A stretch of 64,000 nt of DNA from Mesorhizobium sp. RMAD-H1. GTDB taxonomy: Bacteria; Pseudomonadota; Alphaproteobacteria; Rhizobiales; Rhizobiaceae. Below the pieces are notes generated by a model. That model was given only the letters and a program-made list of their open reading frames with translations. It was not told where the DNA came from and searched no databases. The number at the start of each line of letters is the position of its first letter. Within the stretch, counting starts at the first letter, position 1. The stretch covers positions 30,672 through 94,671 of the forward strand of contig NZ_JACHWN010000012.1 of the NCBI RefSeq assembly GCF_014191375.1, read 5' to 3'. This document shows positions 17,499 through 26,120 of the stretch, piece after piece. A program made the translations under genes and the position numbers.

Positions 17499-18140
17499 AT
17501 GGATATCTCACGTCAATCAACCGAATTGCTGCAGGAAAACAAGCGAGGCCCGCGGGCAAGAACCCGCCGGCTGATGCTTGAAACAGCGATCCGGCTCATG
17601 CAGGCAGGTGAAACGCCATCGGTCAGCGAGGTGGCCGAGGCAGCCGAAGTTTCCCGAGCTACCGCGTATCGCTACTTCCCCAGCCAAACGGCGTTGGTCA
17701 ATGCTGTGGTCGACGAGGCTCTGGGGCCGATCTTGAATTGGAAGAGCCGATCGCCTGATGCCGTGGAGCGGATCGAGGACCTGTTTCGGACTTCGCTACC
17801 ACGTATCGACATGTTCGAGGCCACGTTCAAGGCTGCGCTCAAGCTGTCGCTGGACCAATGGGGGCAGCGTAAATCAGGGACGCCGGGAGCCGAGCCGCAG
17901 TTCATGCGCGGCCACCGTGTGCACCTTCTGCGCCAGGCGCTTGAGCCGCTGCGGGCGCAATTGCCCCAAGAGGAGGCCGACCGGCTTGTCCAGGCGCTGT
18001 CGCTGATCTTCGGGATCGAGGCACTGGTGGTGCTCAAGGATATTTGGGGTCTGGGCAGCAAGGAGGCAGAGCGGGTAACGACCTGGGCTGCCCTCGCACT
18101 GGTACGCGAAGCAATGCGGTCAGCAGGGAAGGAGGGGTGA
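17499..18140 (+). CDS. TetR-family regulator
   Basis: The 213-residue protein has a TetR N-terminal HTH at about residues 20-65 (TRRLMLETAIRLMQAGETPSVSEVAEAAEVSRATAYRYFPSQTALV) and a ligand domain after it. The ATG at 17499 is in the divergent promoter region of the Tm-1-like operon, 108 bases from its start, so it probably controls that operon. An upstream frame extension exists but reads antisense through the Tm-1-like gene and is ignored. Confidence 0.85.
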   Translation: MDISRQSTELLQENKRGPRARTRRLMLETAIRLMQAGETPSVSEVAEAAEVSRATAYRYFPSQTALVNAVVDEALGPILNWKSRSPDAVERIEDLFRTSLPRIDMFEATFKAALKLSLDQWGQRKSGTPGAEPQFMRGHRVHLLRQALEPLRAQLPQEEADRLVQALSLIFGIEALVVLKDIWGLGSKEAERVTTWAALALVREAMRSAGKEG

Positions 18141-18233
18141 AGGGCAGGGCTAATCTGGCCAGACCAGATCGGCTATCCCCTTGTTGAGAGAAACCCCTCA
18201 TTCGATGAGGAAGACGCAGAGGATTATTTAAAA

Positions 18234-18254
18234 ATTCCCCCAAAAACGGGGGTT
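18234..18254 (+). terminator. Short G5/C5 hairpin after tetR
   Basis: CCCCC, six-base loop AAAAAC, GGGGG, followed by TTAT, lies about 95 bases after the TetR stop and before the sugar operon. The stem is short and there is no long T run. The rest of 18141-18482 holds the GntR-type operator at 18321 and no gene. Confidence 0.35.
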
Positions 18255-18316
18255 ATGAGCGGATTTATCGACAAGTCGAAGTAATATAATGCCAATAGCC
18301 GCTTGACTGAAAACGT

Positions 18317-18335
18317 AATTTGGTACTACCAGATT
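18317..18335 (+). promoter_or_regulatory. GntR/FCD-type operator, copy 1 (TGGTACTACCA)
   Basis: A perfect interrupted palindrome TGGT-ACT-ACCA (18321-18331) is embedded in AATT...GATT. It matches the TGGTNNNACCA pattern typical of FadR-subfamily GntR regulators. It lies 148 bases before the binding-protein start, and a copy differing by one central base is at 28432-28442. The regulator at 25387-26118 is the obvious candidate. Confidence 0.7.
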
Positions 18336-18482
18336 AGCTTAAGAGCAGGAAGAACAAGCGGCTTCAGGGGAATTGGTGAACAGGTGAGGAGGCCTGTCTG
18401 CACAATAACCTTGGATGAAGCCTTCTGGAGAAGTGGGAGTTTAGGCGCGGAAAAGTTCAAGTACAAAAATGGGAGGAACATT

Positions 18483-19790
18483 ATGCGCAAGGGAATGAAA
18501 GGCTTATTTGCGGGCATTTCGCTGCTTGCCTTCGGGACATCGGTAAGCGCGCAGGAACTGACGATCTTCTGGGCCGAGTGGGACCCTGCGAATTATCTGC
18601 AGGAATTGGTGAACGAATACGAGGCGGAGACCGGCGTCAGAGTTACTGTCGAGACCACGCCGTGGGCCGACTTCCAGACGAAGGCATTCACCGAGTTCAA
18701 CGCCAGGGGATCGGCCTATGATATGGTCGTGGGAGATTCCCAATGGCTGGGGGCCGCCTCCGAGGCCGGCCACTATGTCGATCTCACCGACTTCTTCAAC
18801 AAGCACAATCTGAAGGAGGTGATGGCCCCGGCAACGGTGAAGTACTACGCCGAGTACCCCGCGGATTCCGGCAAGTACTGGGCGATCCCCGCCGAAGGTG
18901 ACGCGGTGGGCTGGTCCTATCGCAAGGACTGGTTCGAGGATCCCAAGGAGATGGAGGCGTTCAAGGCCAAATACGGCTACGACCTCGCTCCACCAAAGAC
19001 ATGGAAGGAACTCCGTGACATCGCCGAGTTCTTCCATCGCCCCGACGAGAGGCGCTACGGCATCGCCATCTACACGGACAATTCCTATGACGCCCTCGTG
19101 ATGGGCGTCGAGAACGCAATCTTCTCATGGGGCGGGGAGCTCGGCAACTACGCGACCTACCAGGTCGACGGCATCATCAACTCCGAGAAGAACGTACAGG
19201 CGCTGGAGGCCTATCGGGAGCTCTATGGTTTCTCGCCTCCCGGCTGGGCGAAGGCCTTCTTCGTGGAGGACAACCAGGCGATCACGGAAGGCCTGGCGGC
19301 TATGAGCATGAACTATTTCGCCTTCTTCCCAGCGCTTTTGAACGAGGCGACCAACCCTCACGCCAAGAACACCGGCTTCTTTGCCAATCCGGCCGGACCG
19401 AACGGAGATCAGTTCGCGGCGCTTGGCGGGCAGGGCATCTCGATCGTGTCCTATTCGCAAAACCAGGAAGAGGCGTTCAAATTCCTGGAGTGGTTCGTCA
19501 AGGACGAAACGCAGAAGCGCTGGGCCGAGCTCGGCGGATACACGGCGAGCGCCGCGGTTCTGGAATCCGATGAGTTCCAGAACGCCACGCCCTACAACAA
19601 GGCCTTTTATGAGACCATGTTCAAGGTGAAGGACTTCTGGGCGACGCCGGAATATGCCGAACTGCTGATCCAGATGAACCAGCGCATCTATCCTTACATC
19701 ACCGCCGGACAGGGAACGGCGAAGGAAGCGTTAGACGCCTTGGCTGCCGACTGGAACGCGACCTTCAAGAAGTACGGCCGCACGCAATAG
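18483..19790 (+). CDS. Carbohydrate ABC transporter, extracellular binding protein
   Basis: This 435-residue family-1 solute-binding protein has a signal peptide cut near residue 24 (FGTSVSA/QE), then ELTIFWAEWDPANYLQELVNEYEAETGVRV, the typical first lobe, and DMVVGDSQWLG. Length and style fit CUT1 systems for oligosaccharides, polyols or glycerol-type compounds. The ATG at 18483 has the site GGGAGG; upstream in-frame starts lack one. It heads the operon of two permeases, a small membrane protein and two ATPases. Probable induction follows release of the GntR operator at 18321. Confidence 0.88.
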   Translation: MRKGMKGLFAGISLLAFGTSVSAQELTIFWAEWDPANYLQELVNEYEAETGVRVTVETTPWADFQTKAFTEFNARGSAYDMVVGDSQWLGAASEAGHYVDLTDFFNKHNLKEVMAPATVKYYAEYPADSGKYWAIPAEGDAVGWSYRKDWFEDPKEMEAFKAKYGYDLAPPKTWKELRDIAEFFHRPDERRYGIAIYTDNSYDALVMGVENAIFSWGGELGNYATYQVDGIINSEKNVQALEAYRELYGFSPPGWAKAFFVEDNQAITEGLAAMSMNYFAFFPALLNEATNPHAKNTGFFANPAGPNGDQFAALGGQGISIVSYSQNQEEAFKFLEWFVKDETQKRWAELGGYTASAAVLESDEFQNATPYNKAFYETMFKVKDFWATPEYAELLIQMNQRIYPYITAGQGTAKEALDALAADWNATFKKYGRTQ

Positions 19791-19867
19791 TGGGCAAGGG
19801 GGCGGTCTGCCGCCCTCGTTCCCGGCGTGTTGAAGCGCATTACGGTTGGTTCTGGGAGGAGCAAGAC

Positions 19868-20776
19868 TTGGCGACTTTGACGATCAACACCACGCTTGAC
19901 CCGCAGTCGCGCGCGGCGCGTCGCGGATTGAGCGATCTTATGATCAGGAATCTCTTCATTATTCCGACCATCCTGTTTCTGATCATCTTCAACATCTTTC
20001 CGCTGCTCTACTCGCTCGGCTACTCCTTCACGGATTTCCGCGCGTCCACCAATGCACCGGCCAATTTCGTCGGGCTCGCCAACTACCGGGCGCTGCTCAA
20101 CGACCCCTTCATCTGGTCGAACTTCGCCATCACGGCGAAATACGTCATTGTCTCGGTGGTCGGCCAGGTGGTGGTCGGTTTCGGTGTGGCGATGCTGCTC
20201 AACCGCGGCATCCCATTCAAAGGGCTGATTACCACGCTCCTCCTTCTGCCGATGATGCTGTCGATGGCGGTCGTCGGGCTGTTCTGGAAGCTGCTCTACG
20301 ATCCCTCCTTCGGCATCATTAACTATGTGTTGGGGCTTGGCCGCTTCGAATGGCTGTCGAACCCAGATATGGCGCTCTATGCGGTCGCCATCACCGACAT
20401 CTGGATGTGGTCGCCTTTCGTCATGCTGCTCTCGCTGGCGGGTCTCTCCGCGGTACCGAAGCATCTCTACGAGGCGGCGGCGATCGATCGCGCCGGGCCG
20501 TTCTACACTTTCTTCCGCATCACGCTTCCGCTGGTGGCACCGATCCTGATGATCGCGATCATCTTCCGCACCATGGAGGCATTCAAGACCTTCGACCTGG
20601 CCTACATCCTGACCAGCCAGCCGACGACGGAGGTGATCTCGATCCGGCTCTACAAGATGGCCTTCCAGGAGTGGCAGACCGGCATGTCCTGCGCGCTCGC
20701 CTACATCGTGCTGATCATGGTGATCGCGATCACCAACATCTACGTGAAATACCTCAACAAGGTGAAGGAGCGCTGA
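19868..20776 (+). CDS. Carbohydrate ABC transporter, permease 1 (MalF type)
   Basis: This 302-residue BPD_transp_1 permease has six hydrophobic segments, including IIPTILFLIIFNIFPLLYSLGYSFTDF near the start. The EAA loop that contacts the ATPase reads YEAAAIDRAGPFYTFFRITLPLVAPIL. The TTG at 19868 is preferred because GGGAGGAG lies 8 bases before it; a GTG at 19790 is also in frame but follows directly on the previous stop without a site. It pairs with permease 2 two bases downstream. Confidence 0.88.
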   Translation: MATLTINTTLDPQSRAARRGLSDLMIRNLFIIPTILFLIIFNIFPLLYSLGYSFTDFRASTNAPANFVGLANYRALLNDPFIWSNFAITAKYVIVSVVGQVVVGFGVAMLLNRGIPFKGLITTLLLLPMMLSMAVVGLFWKLLYDPSFGIINYVLGLGRFEWLSNPDMALYAVAITDIWMWSPFVMLLSLAGLSAVPKHLYEAAAIDRAGPFYTFFRITLPLVAPILMIAIIFRTMEAFKTFDLAYILTSQPTTEVISIRLYKMAFQEWQTGMSCALAYIVLIMVIAITNIYVKYLNKVKER

Positions 20777-20777
20777 G

Positions 20778-21737
20778 ATGGCGGCCGTCAAGACCGCGTC
20801 GGAGCGGGCCCTCAACAAGGTGGCGATCGTCGCCGTCCTCATCGTCACGCTGATTTTCCTGGCGCCGATCTACTGGATCGTGTCGACATCGTTCAAGCCA
20901 CGCAACCTGGCGACCACGATCCCACCGACCATTGTCTTCCAGCCGGAGATATCGCCCTTCGTGAAGTTGGTGCTGCGCCGTTCGCAGCTGCGCGAGCAGC
21001 CGACGCCGGAGGAGTACGCGGCAGCACCCTGGTGGGAGCGCCTGGTCTTCGACGGCGGCGAGAAAGTGGTGCGAGACGGCCGGGGTAACGCCCAGCTCTC
21101 AGGCTATCCCAGCCGCTTCCTCAATTCGCTGATCATCGCCATCACCTCCACGGTTCTGGCCGTCGGCATGGGGACCTTCACCGCCTACGGCTTCTCGCGC
21201 TTCAAGGTAAAGGGCGAGCAGGATTGGCTGTTCTTTATCCTGTCGACGCGCATGCTGCCGCCCGTGGTGGTGGCGATCCCGATGTTCCTGATGTACCGCG
21301 CCGTCGGCCTCAACGATACGCATGTAGGCCTGATCATCCTCTACACGGCTTTCAATCTCAGCTTTTCGGTGTGGCTGATGAAGGGATTCATCGACGAGAT
21401 CCCGAAGGAATATGAGGAGGCGGCGCTGGTCGACGGCTACACGCGCATGGAGGCTTTCTTCAAGGTGGTGTTGCCGGAAGCGGCGACGGGAATCGCGGCC
21501 ACCGCCGTGTTCTGCTTCATCACGGCCTGGAACGAATATGCCTTCGCGCTGATCATGACGCGCCGGGATGCACAGACCGCGCCGCCCTTCATTCCCAGCC
21601 AGGTCGGATCCGGCCTTCCGGACTGGACGGTGATCGCGGCCGGCACCTTCCTGTTCCTCCTGCCAGTGGCGATCTTCACCTTTCTTTTGCGCAACCATCT
21701 GCTGCGCGGCATGAGCTTCGGAGCAATTCGCAAATGA
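20778..21737 (+). CDS. Carbohydrate ABC transporter, permease 2 (MalG type)
   Basis: This 319-residue BPD_transp_1 permease has the EAA motif YEEAALVDGYTRMEAFFKVVLPEAATGIAA. Between the first two helices it carries a long periplasmic insertion (about residues 40-110, including REQPTPEEYAAAPWWERLVFD) that makes it longer than typical MalG proteins of about 275. It starts one base after the permease 1 stop and its end overlaps the small membrane protein (ATGA, 21734-21737). Confidence 0.88.
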   Translation: MAAVKTASERALNKVAIVAVLIVTLIFLAPIYWIVSTSFKPRNLATTIPPTIVFQPEISPFVKLVLRRSQLREQPTPEEYAAAPWWERLVFDGGEKVVRDGRGNAQLSGYPSRFLNSLIIAITSTVLAVGMGTFTAYGFSRFKVKGEQDWLFFILSTRMLPPVVVAIPMFLMYRAVGLNDTHVGLIILYTAFNLSFSVWLMKGFIDEIPKEYEEAALVDGYTRMEAFFKVVLPEAATGIAATAVFCFITAWNEYAFALIMTRRDAQTAPPFIPSQVGSGLPDWTVIAAGTFLFLLPVAIFTFLLRNHLLRGMSFGAIRK

Positions 21738-21967
21738 GCTTCCGCACCCTGAACGAACGCTGGCTGCATCCGGTTTCCCAAGCGCTCATGATCTTCGGGA
21801 TCGTGGCCCTGTGCCAGCCCTGGAGCTTCTTCCTGCACCGCTACGGGGTCACGCTGATCCTGATCGGCCTTGTCGGTTTTCTCATTACCAGCAAGATCGC
21901 GCCGGCGTCGAAAAGGACGGACGGCGGCGTATTCGATGTGTCGGATCACCACGAGGGCAAGGCATGA
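21734..21967 (+). CDS. Small two-helix membrane protein of the ABC operon
   Basis: The 77-residue product has two hydrophobic stretches (residues about 15-32 and 36-52; ALMIFGIVALCQPWSFFLH and GVTLILIGLVGFLIT) and a polar tail. It overlaps the permease 2 stop and the ATPase 1 start by ATGA at both ends, so translation is coupled through the operon. Similar small membrane proteins accompany glycerol/polyol-type ABC importers in rhizobia. A role as an accessory subunit is an inference. Confidence 0.8.
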   Translation: MSFRTLNERWLHPVSQALMIFGIVALCQPWSFFLHRYGVTLILIGLVGFLITSKIAPASKRTDGGVFDVSDHHEGKA

Positions 21968-23070
21968 CGCAGATCGAACTTCGCGGTGTCCAGAAGTGGT
22001 TCGGCGCCGTCCAGGTCATCAAGGACATGAACCTGGCGATCGAAGGCGGCGAGTTCATCGTCATGCTTGGCCAGTCGGGCTGCGGCAAGACCACGACACT
22101 GCGCGCCATCGCCGGACTGGAGACGATTGACGAGGGCGATATCCTGATCGACGGCAAGCCGGTCCAGCATCTCAAGTGCTCGGATCGCGACATCGCCATG
22201 GTCTTCCAGTCCTTCTCGCTCTATCCGCACATGACAGTATACGAGAACGTCGCCTTCCCATTGCGGGCCACGCGTATAGGCAGGGGTGCCGTTGACAAGG
22301 CGGTACGTGAGATTGCGAAGGTCCTGCGCATCACGGATCTGCTCGGGAGCAAGCCGTCGGCGCTATCGGGCGGCGACATGCAGCGCGTCGCCATCGGCCG
22401 CGCGCTGGTGCGCCAGCCCAAGGCGATGCTGATGGACGAGCCGATCGGCGCGCTCGACGCCAAGCTGCGCGAGGAGATGCGCGCCGAGATCAAGCGGCTG
22501 CATATCAAGCAGGGGTCGACCACCATCTATGTCACGCATGATCAGGTGGAGGCGATGAGCCTCGCCGACCGGATCGTCATCATGCACGAAGGGGTGCTTC
22601 AGCAGATCGGCACGCCGGAGGAGGTCTATGCCCAGCCGCAGAACCTGTTTGTGGCGCAATTCGTCGGCAGTCCGGTGATGAACGTCGTGCCCGCGCGCGT
22701 CAGGGAGGCGGCTGGTTCGGTGCGCATCACCTTGGATGAGGCGACCGAGGGATTCCCGTTCCCAAGCGAACTATTGGCCAAGCTGAACGGACATGCGGTC
22801 GAAGGCAATCTCGCACTCGGCATCCGACCCGAAGGGGTGCTGGTTTCGCACGAGGCCCGCGAGGGCTATCTGCCCGTGGAAGCGCACATCATCGAGCCAC
22901 TCGGCTCGCACGACATCGTCGACCTCAAGGTGGGCGAGGGGATGCTGCGGGCGCGCACGCCGGCCGGTTTCGTGCCTCGGGCGGGGGAACGGGTGCATGC
23001 CCGCATCGATCCCGCGCAGGCGCACTTCTTCGATACCAAGAGCGGCAAGTCGCTCGGGGTGAGGCTGTAA
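21964..23070 (+). CDS. Carbohydrate ABC transporter, ATPase 1 (MalK/UgpC type)
   Basis: The 368-residue ATPase has Walker A GQSGCGKT, Q-loop FQSFSLYPHM, signature LSGGDMQRVAIGRAL (LSGGD instead of LSGGQ), Walker B MLMDEPIGALD and switch His VTHDQVEAM, followed by a TOBE/OB regulatory domain. The changed signature and DEPIGALD motif are shared with glycerol-importer-type ATPase pairs, in which two different ATPases form a heterodimer. The ATG at 21964 overlaps the preceding stop. Confidence 0.88.
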   Translation: MTQIELRGVQKWFGAVQVIKDMNLAIEGGEFIVMLGQSGCGKTTTLRAIAGLETIDEGDILIDGKPVQHLKCSDRDIAMVFQSFSLYPHMTVYENVAFPLRATRIGRGAVDKAVREIAKVLRITDLLGSKPSALSGGDMQRVAIGRALVRQPKAMLMDEPIGALDAKLREEMRAEIKRLHIKQGSTTIYVTHDQVEAMSLADRIVIMHEGVLQQIGTPEEVYAQPQNLFVAQFVGSPVMNVVPARVREAAGSVRITLDEATEGFPFPSELLAKLNGHAVEGNLALGIRPEGVLVSHEAREGYLPVEAHIIEPLGSHDIVDLKVGEGMLRARTPAGFVPRAGERVHARIDPAQAHFFDTKSGKSLGVRL

Positions 23071-23082
23071 CGGGTATTGGCC

Positions 23083-24156
23083 ATGGCGCATATCGAACTT
23101 AAGAACATCACCAAGACCTTCGGCGACAACACCGCGCTCAAGGGGCTCAATCTGGAGGTAGCGGACGGCCAATTCTTCGTGCTGCTCGGCGAGACGGGCG
23201 CCGGCAAGACCACCACACTGCGCATCGTTGCCGGCCTGGAGAAGCCGGACGACGGCACTGTGCTGATTGACGGGGTCGATGTCAGCAACTGGGGCGCGGC
23301 CGAACGCGACGTCGCGCTTGTGCTTCAGCAATACTCACTTTACCCGCGCTATACGGTCCGCGAGAACCTTGAGTTTCCTTTAAAATCCAAAATCCGTCGC
23401 GTCGAGCCGGCCGAGGTGAGCGAGCGCGTGGAGCGCGTCGCCAAGACCTTGCGCATCGACCATTTGCTTGACCGCAAGACGGACCGGCTCTCCGGTGGCG
23501 AAATGCAGCGCGTCTCGATCGGTCGGGCGATCGTGCGCAAGCCGCGCGTCTTCCTCATGGACGAGCCGCTGTCGGCGCTCGACGCAAAGCTGCGCGAGGC
23601 GTTGCGCACCGAGCTCAAGAATCTCCAGATGAATCTCGGGGCGACCTTTCTCTTCGTCACGCACGATCAGGTCGAGGCCATGTCCATGGGGGACCGGATC
23701 GGCGTGCTCGACCGAGGGCGCCTCGTCCAGGTCGGTACCCCGTCGGAAATCTATTCCAATCCGAAGAACACCTTCGTCGCCCGTGCAGTTGGCTCTCCGC
23801 AGATGAATCTCGTCGACGGTGCCATCAGCAGCGGAATTGCCATGGCCAACGCCGGCTTCAGCCTGCCGATCGCAACACACAATGGCAGTTTGGAAGGGCG
23901 CGGCTTGATTTTTGGGATCCGGCCCGAAGACCTGTTCCTCGAAAGCGGAGCGCCCGCCCAGGCCAGAATCCATGACATCGAGAACCACGGCGTCGAGAAG
24001 ATTGTCACGCTGCGGGCCGGCGAGAGCCTCATCCGGCTGACGACACCTGCGCATCAAAACCTTCAAATCGACCAAACCGTGCAGTTCTCCTGTAATCCAA
24101 ACAAGGTGATCCTCTTCGACAAAGCAACGGGCAGGAGCCTGGCTCATCTGGCTTAG
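23083..24156 (+). CDS. Carbohydrate ABC transporter, ATPase 2
   Basis: This second, distinct MalK-type ATPase (357 residues) has Walker A GETGAGKT, signature LSGGEMQRVSIGRAI, Walker B FLMDEPLSALD, VTHDQVEAMSMGDRI and a C-terminal TOBE domain. Two ATPase genes in one operon argue for a heterodimeric motor. It is the last gene of the plus-strand operon and converges on the dehydrogenase gene at 24394. Confidence 0.88.
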   Translation: MAHIELKNITKTFGDNTALKGLNLEVADGQFFVLLGETGAGKTTTLRIVAGLEKPDDGTVLIDGVDVSNWGAAERDVALVLQQYSLYPRYTVRENLEFPLKSKIRRVEPAEVSERVERVAKTLRIDHLLDRKTDRLSGGEMQRVSIGRAIVRKPRVFLMDEPLSALDAKLREALRTELKNLQMNLGATFLFVTHDQVEAMSMGDRIGVLDRGRLVQVGTPSEIYSNPKNTFVARAVGSPQMNLVDGAISSGIAMANAGFSLPIATHNGSLEGRGLIFGIRPEDLFLESGAPAQARIHDIENHGVEKIVTLRAGESLIRLTTPAHQNLQIDQTVQFSCNPNKVILFDKATGRSLAHLA

Positions 24157-24393
24157 CACGGCATTGGCGGGGCTTGTTCGGCTGGCGCATTCTTCGTCGT
24201 CATCGCGAGCGAGGCGAGACCCGGGACCATCGGCCGCCCGATCGTAAGGCAGGTCCGGTTCTCATCCGGTCGCTCGCCGGCGCTGTCCGGCCTTGTGTGG
24301 CGACCAGCCGCGCTTTTCAAAACATATCCGGGGCTCCGGCGTGCTTCGCTCCGTTGGCCGGGAAGACGACTGACGAGCAGCCTCAACCTGAAT
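24157..24393. other. Convergent intergenic region with a possible dispersed repeat
   Basis: There is no gene. The stretch at about 24198-24230 (GTCATCGCGAGCGAGGCGA onward) resembles the widespread alphaproteobacterial intergenic repeat beginning CGTCATTGCGAGCGAAGCGA. No second copy was found in this window, so the call is tentative. No clear terminator was seen. Confidence 0.35.
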
Positions 24394-25377
24394 TCATCCT
24401 GCTCCTGCAGAAAATCTGAGGCGGTAGCGTGATTCCGCTTCCGGATTGCAGAAATTCTTCGGGAGTTCGCCGGAGAGGATGCGGACCGCCTCTTCGGCCA
24501 CTCCAACACCCATTCTCATCATGGAATCCTCAGTAATTCCTGCGGCGTGGGGCGTGAGGATCACATTGTCGAGCGCAAGAAAAGGGTGATCCGCCGGCAG
24601 GGGTTGGGTTGAGAATACATCAAGGGCAGCGCCACCAATCCGGCGGTTTTGCAAAGCAGAAACCAGCGCCGCCTCATCGACAACGGGGCCACGCGAGACG
24701 TTGATAAGCAGCGCCTCGGGCTTCATCCGGCCGATGCGCTCGCGGCTCATAAGGCCCCTGGTTTCCGTGGTCAACGGGCAGCACAGCACAATGATGTCCG
24801 ATTGAGCAATCAGCGTATCGAGATCCACCCTGCGGGCTTCCTCTGGAAGCAAGGCGGCGCTTCGGGTCGCCATGATGACATTCAGCCCGAAGCCGAATTT
24901 GGCGCTTCTGAATACAGCGCGGCCCACCGCGCCCATGCCCACGATGCCCATGGTCCGGCCGGCGAGATCATGGCCCAAATCGATATGTGCCCGCGCCGCT
25001 GTCCAGCCTGATTGGCGCAGATCGCGATCAACCAGACGGAACCGGCGCAGCAGCGCTAAGGTCACCATCATCACGTGCTCGGCCACGGTCGGCGCGTTCA
25101 CAGCCGGCACGTTGGCAACGAGAACGCCCGCCTCGGTCGCGGCCTCGACCGGGATCATGTCGAGGCCTGCTCCATGCCTGATTGCCGCACGTAAACGCGG
25201 CGGATCGCGAAACAGGGCGGCCGGGAGGGGAGCTCTCACGATGATGATGTCGGCTTTACGGCCTTCGCGCAGGATCGTCTCCTGGTCGGGTGCGCTTGCG
25301 ACAATGTATTCGCCGGTGCGCTCGAGAATTTCGACGGCTTGGGGATGAAGGCGGTGTGTCGAGAAGATGACTGGCAC
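24394..25377 (-). CDS. D-isomer-specific 2-hydroxyacid dehydrogenase
   Basis: The 327-residue enzyme of the D-2-hydroxyacid dehydrogenase family has the NAD-binding loop GIVGMGAVGRAV, the substrate/NAD Arg in INVSRGPVVDEAAL and the catalytic His in ILTPHAAGIT. It interconverts a 2-keto acid and a 2-hydroxy acid. It is the last gene of the minus-strand catabolic operon (10 bases after gntR), so its substrate is probably a product of the dehydratase/epimerase pathway. An exact substrate cannot be set. Confidence 0.87.
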   Translation of the reverse strand: MPVIFSTHRLHPQAVEILERTGEYIVASAPDQETILREGRKADIIIVRAPLPAALFRDPPRLRAAIRHGAGLDMIPVEAATEAGVLVANVPAVNAPTVAEHVMMVTLALLRRFRLVDRDLRQSGWTAARAHIDLGHDLAGRTMGIVGMGAVGRAVFRSAKFGFGLNVIMATRSAALLPEEARRVDLDTLIAQSDIIVLCCPLTTETRGLMSRERIGRMKPEALLINVSRGPVVDEAALVSALQNRRIGGAALDVFSTQPLPADHPFLALDNVILTPHAAGITEDSMMRMGVGVAEEAVRILSGELPKNFCNPEAESRYRLRFSAGAG

Positions 25378-25386
25378 TTGGCTAAG

Positions 25387-26118
25387 CTAACCGCGCGCGT
25401 GGGCGGCCTCCGGTTGCGCTTCACGCTCCTCGTCTGCACCAGGCGCACCGATCAGCCCCTTCCAGTAACTTTCAGCTCCGTTCAGGTGCGCGTTCATGAG
25501 AGCTTGTGCCAGATTGCCGTCCCGGCGCAACAGTGCTTCGTAAATCTGGATGTGCTCGGCATGGGATCGGCGGCGGCGTTCGGGATCGCTGAAATAGATC
25601 GGCAGGCGCTGTTCTCCCATGATGTAATAGACGCTGCAGACCTTGTGGAAGACGCTGTTCTTGGTGGCACGGACGATCTCAAGGTGGAAATCACGGTCCT
25701 CCCGTGCAAGGCCTTCGCCCGCAGCCAGTTTTTCCTCCGAGGCCTTCAGGATCTCCCGCAGCCGCTCGAAGTTCTCTTCCGTCGCCCTCGCGCAGGCGAG
25801 CTCGGCGGCCTTGATCTCGTGGATCTTCCTCAGTTCCACGGTCTCATAGATCTGCACAGGATCGAGCGGAACACCGGCGCGCGCGAACAGCGCCATCGCC
25901 TCGACACTTGCCTGGTGCGTGGTCAGATAGATGCCGGATTTTGCGCGACGCTCGACAATGCGCATGGCCTCTAGGATGGCGAGGGCTTCGCGGATCTGAC
26001 CGCGGCTCACCGAGAAGTGGTCGGCAAGCTCCCGTTCGGACGGAAGACGCGCATTATCCGCTTTCGACTGCGAATAGAGGTGAGCCGCCAGATCCGGAAG
26101 GAGGTTGTTTTCTTTCAT
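25387..26118 (-). CDS. GntR-family (FCD) regulator of the sugar regulon
   Basis: The 243-residue protein has a winged helix (about 1-70; LPSERELADHFSVSRGQIREALAILEAMRIVERR) and an FCD helical domain (RKIHEIKAAELACARAT, DRDFHLEIVRATKN, RRRSHAEHIQIYEALLRRD). His and Asp residues in DFHLEIV and SHAEHIQI are the usual metal ligands. It sits between the dehydratase and dehydrogenase genes, 3 bases after the former. The two TGGTANTACCA palindromes at 18321 and 28432 fit its class, so it probably represses both the transporter and epimerase promoters. Confidence 0.88.
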   Translation of the reverse strand: MKENNLLPDLAAHLYSQSKADNARLPSERELADHFSVSRGQIREALAILEAMRIVERRAKSGIYLTTHQASVEAMALFARAGVPLDPVQIYETVELRKIHEIKAAELACARATEENFERLREILKASEEKLAAGEGLAREDRDFHLEIVRATKNSVFHKVCSVYYIMGEQRLPIYFSDPERRRRSHAEHIQIYEALLRRDGNLAQALMNAHLNGAESYWKGLIGAPGADEEREAQPEAAHARG

Positions 26119-26120
26119 AT

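Noticed and set aside
19694..20848. A 384-codon open frame on the minus strand opposite permease 1
   Set aside because: Its composition (Asp, His, Gln, Arg repeats) is what antisense of a membrane-protein gene gives; no start site and no domain.
24198..24230. Possible CRISPR or REP-like array at the repeat-like sequence in the convergent region
   Set aside because: Only one unit is present in the window; no spacing pattern.
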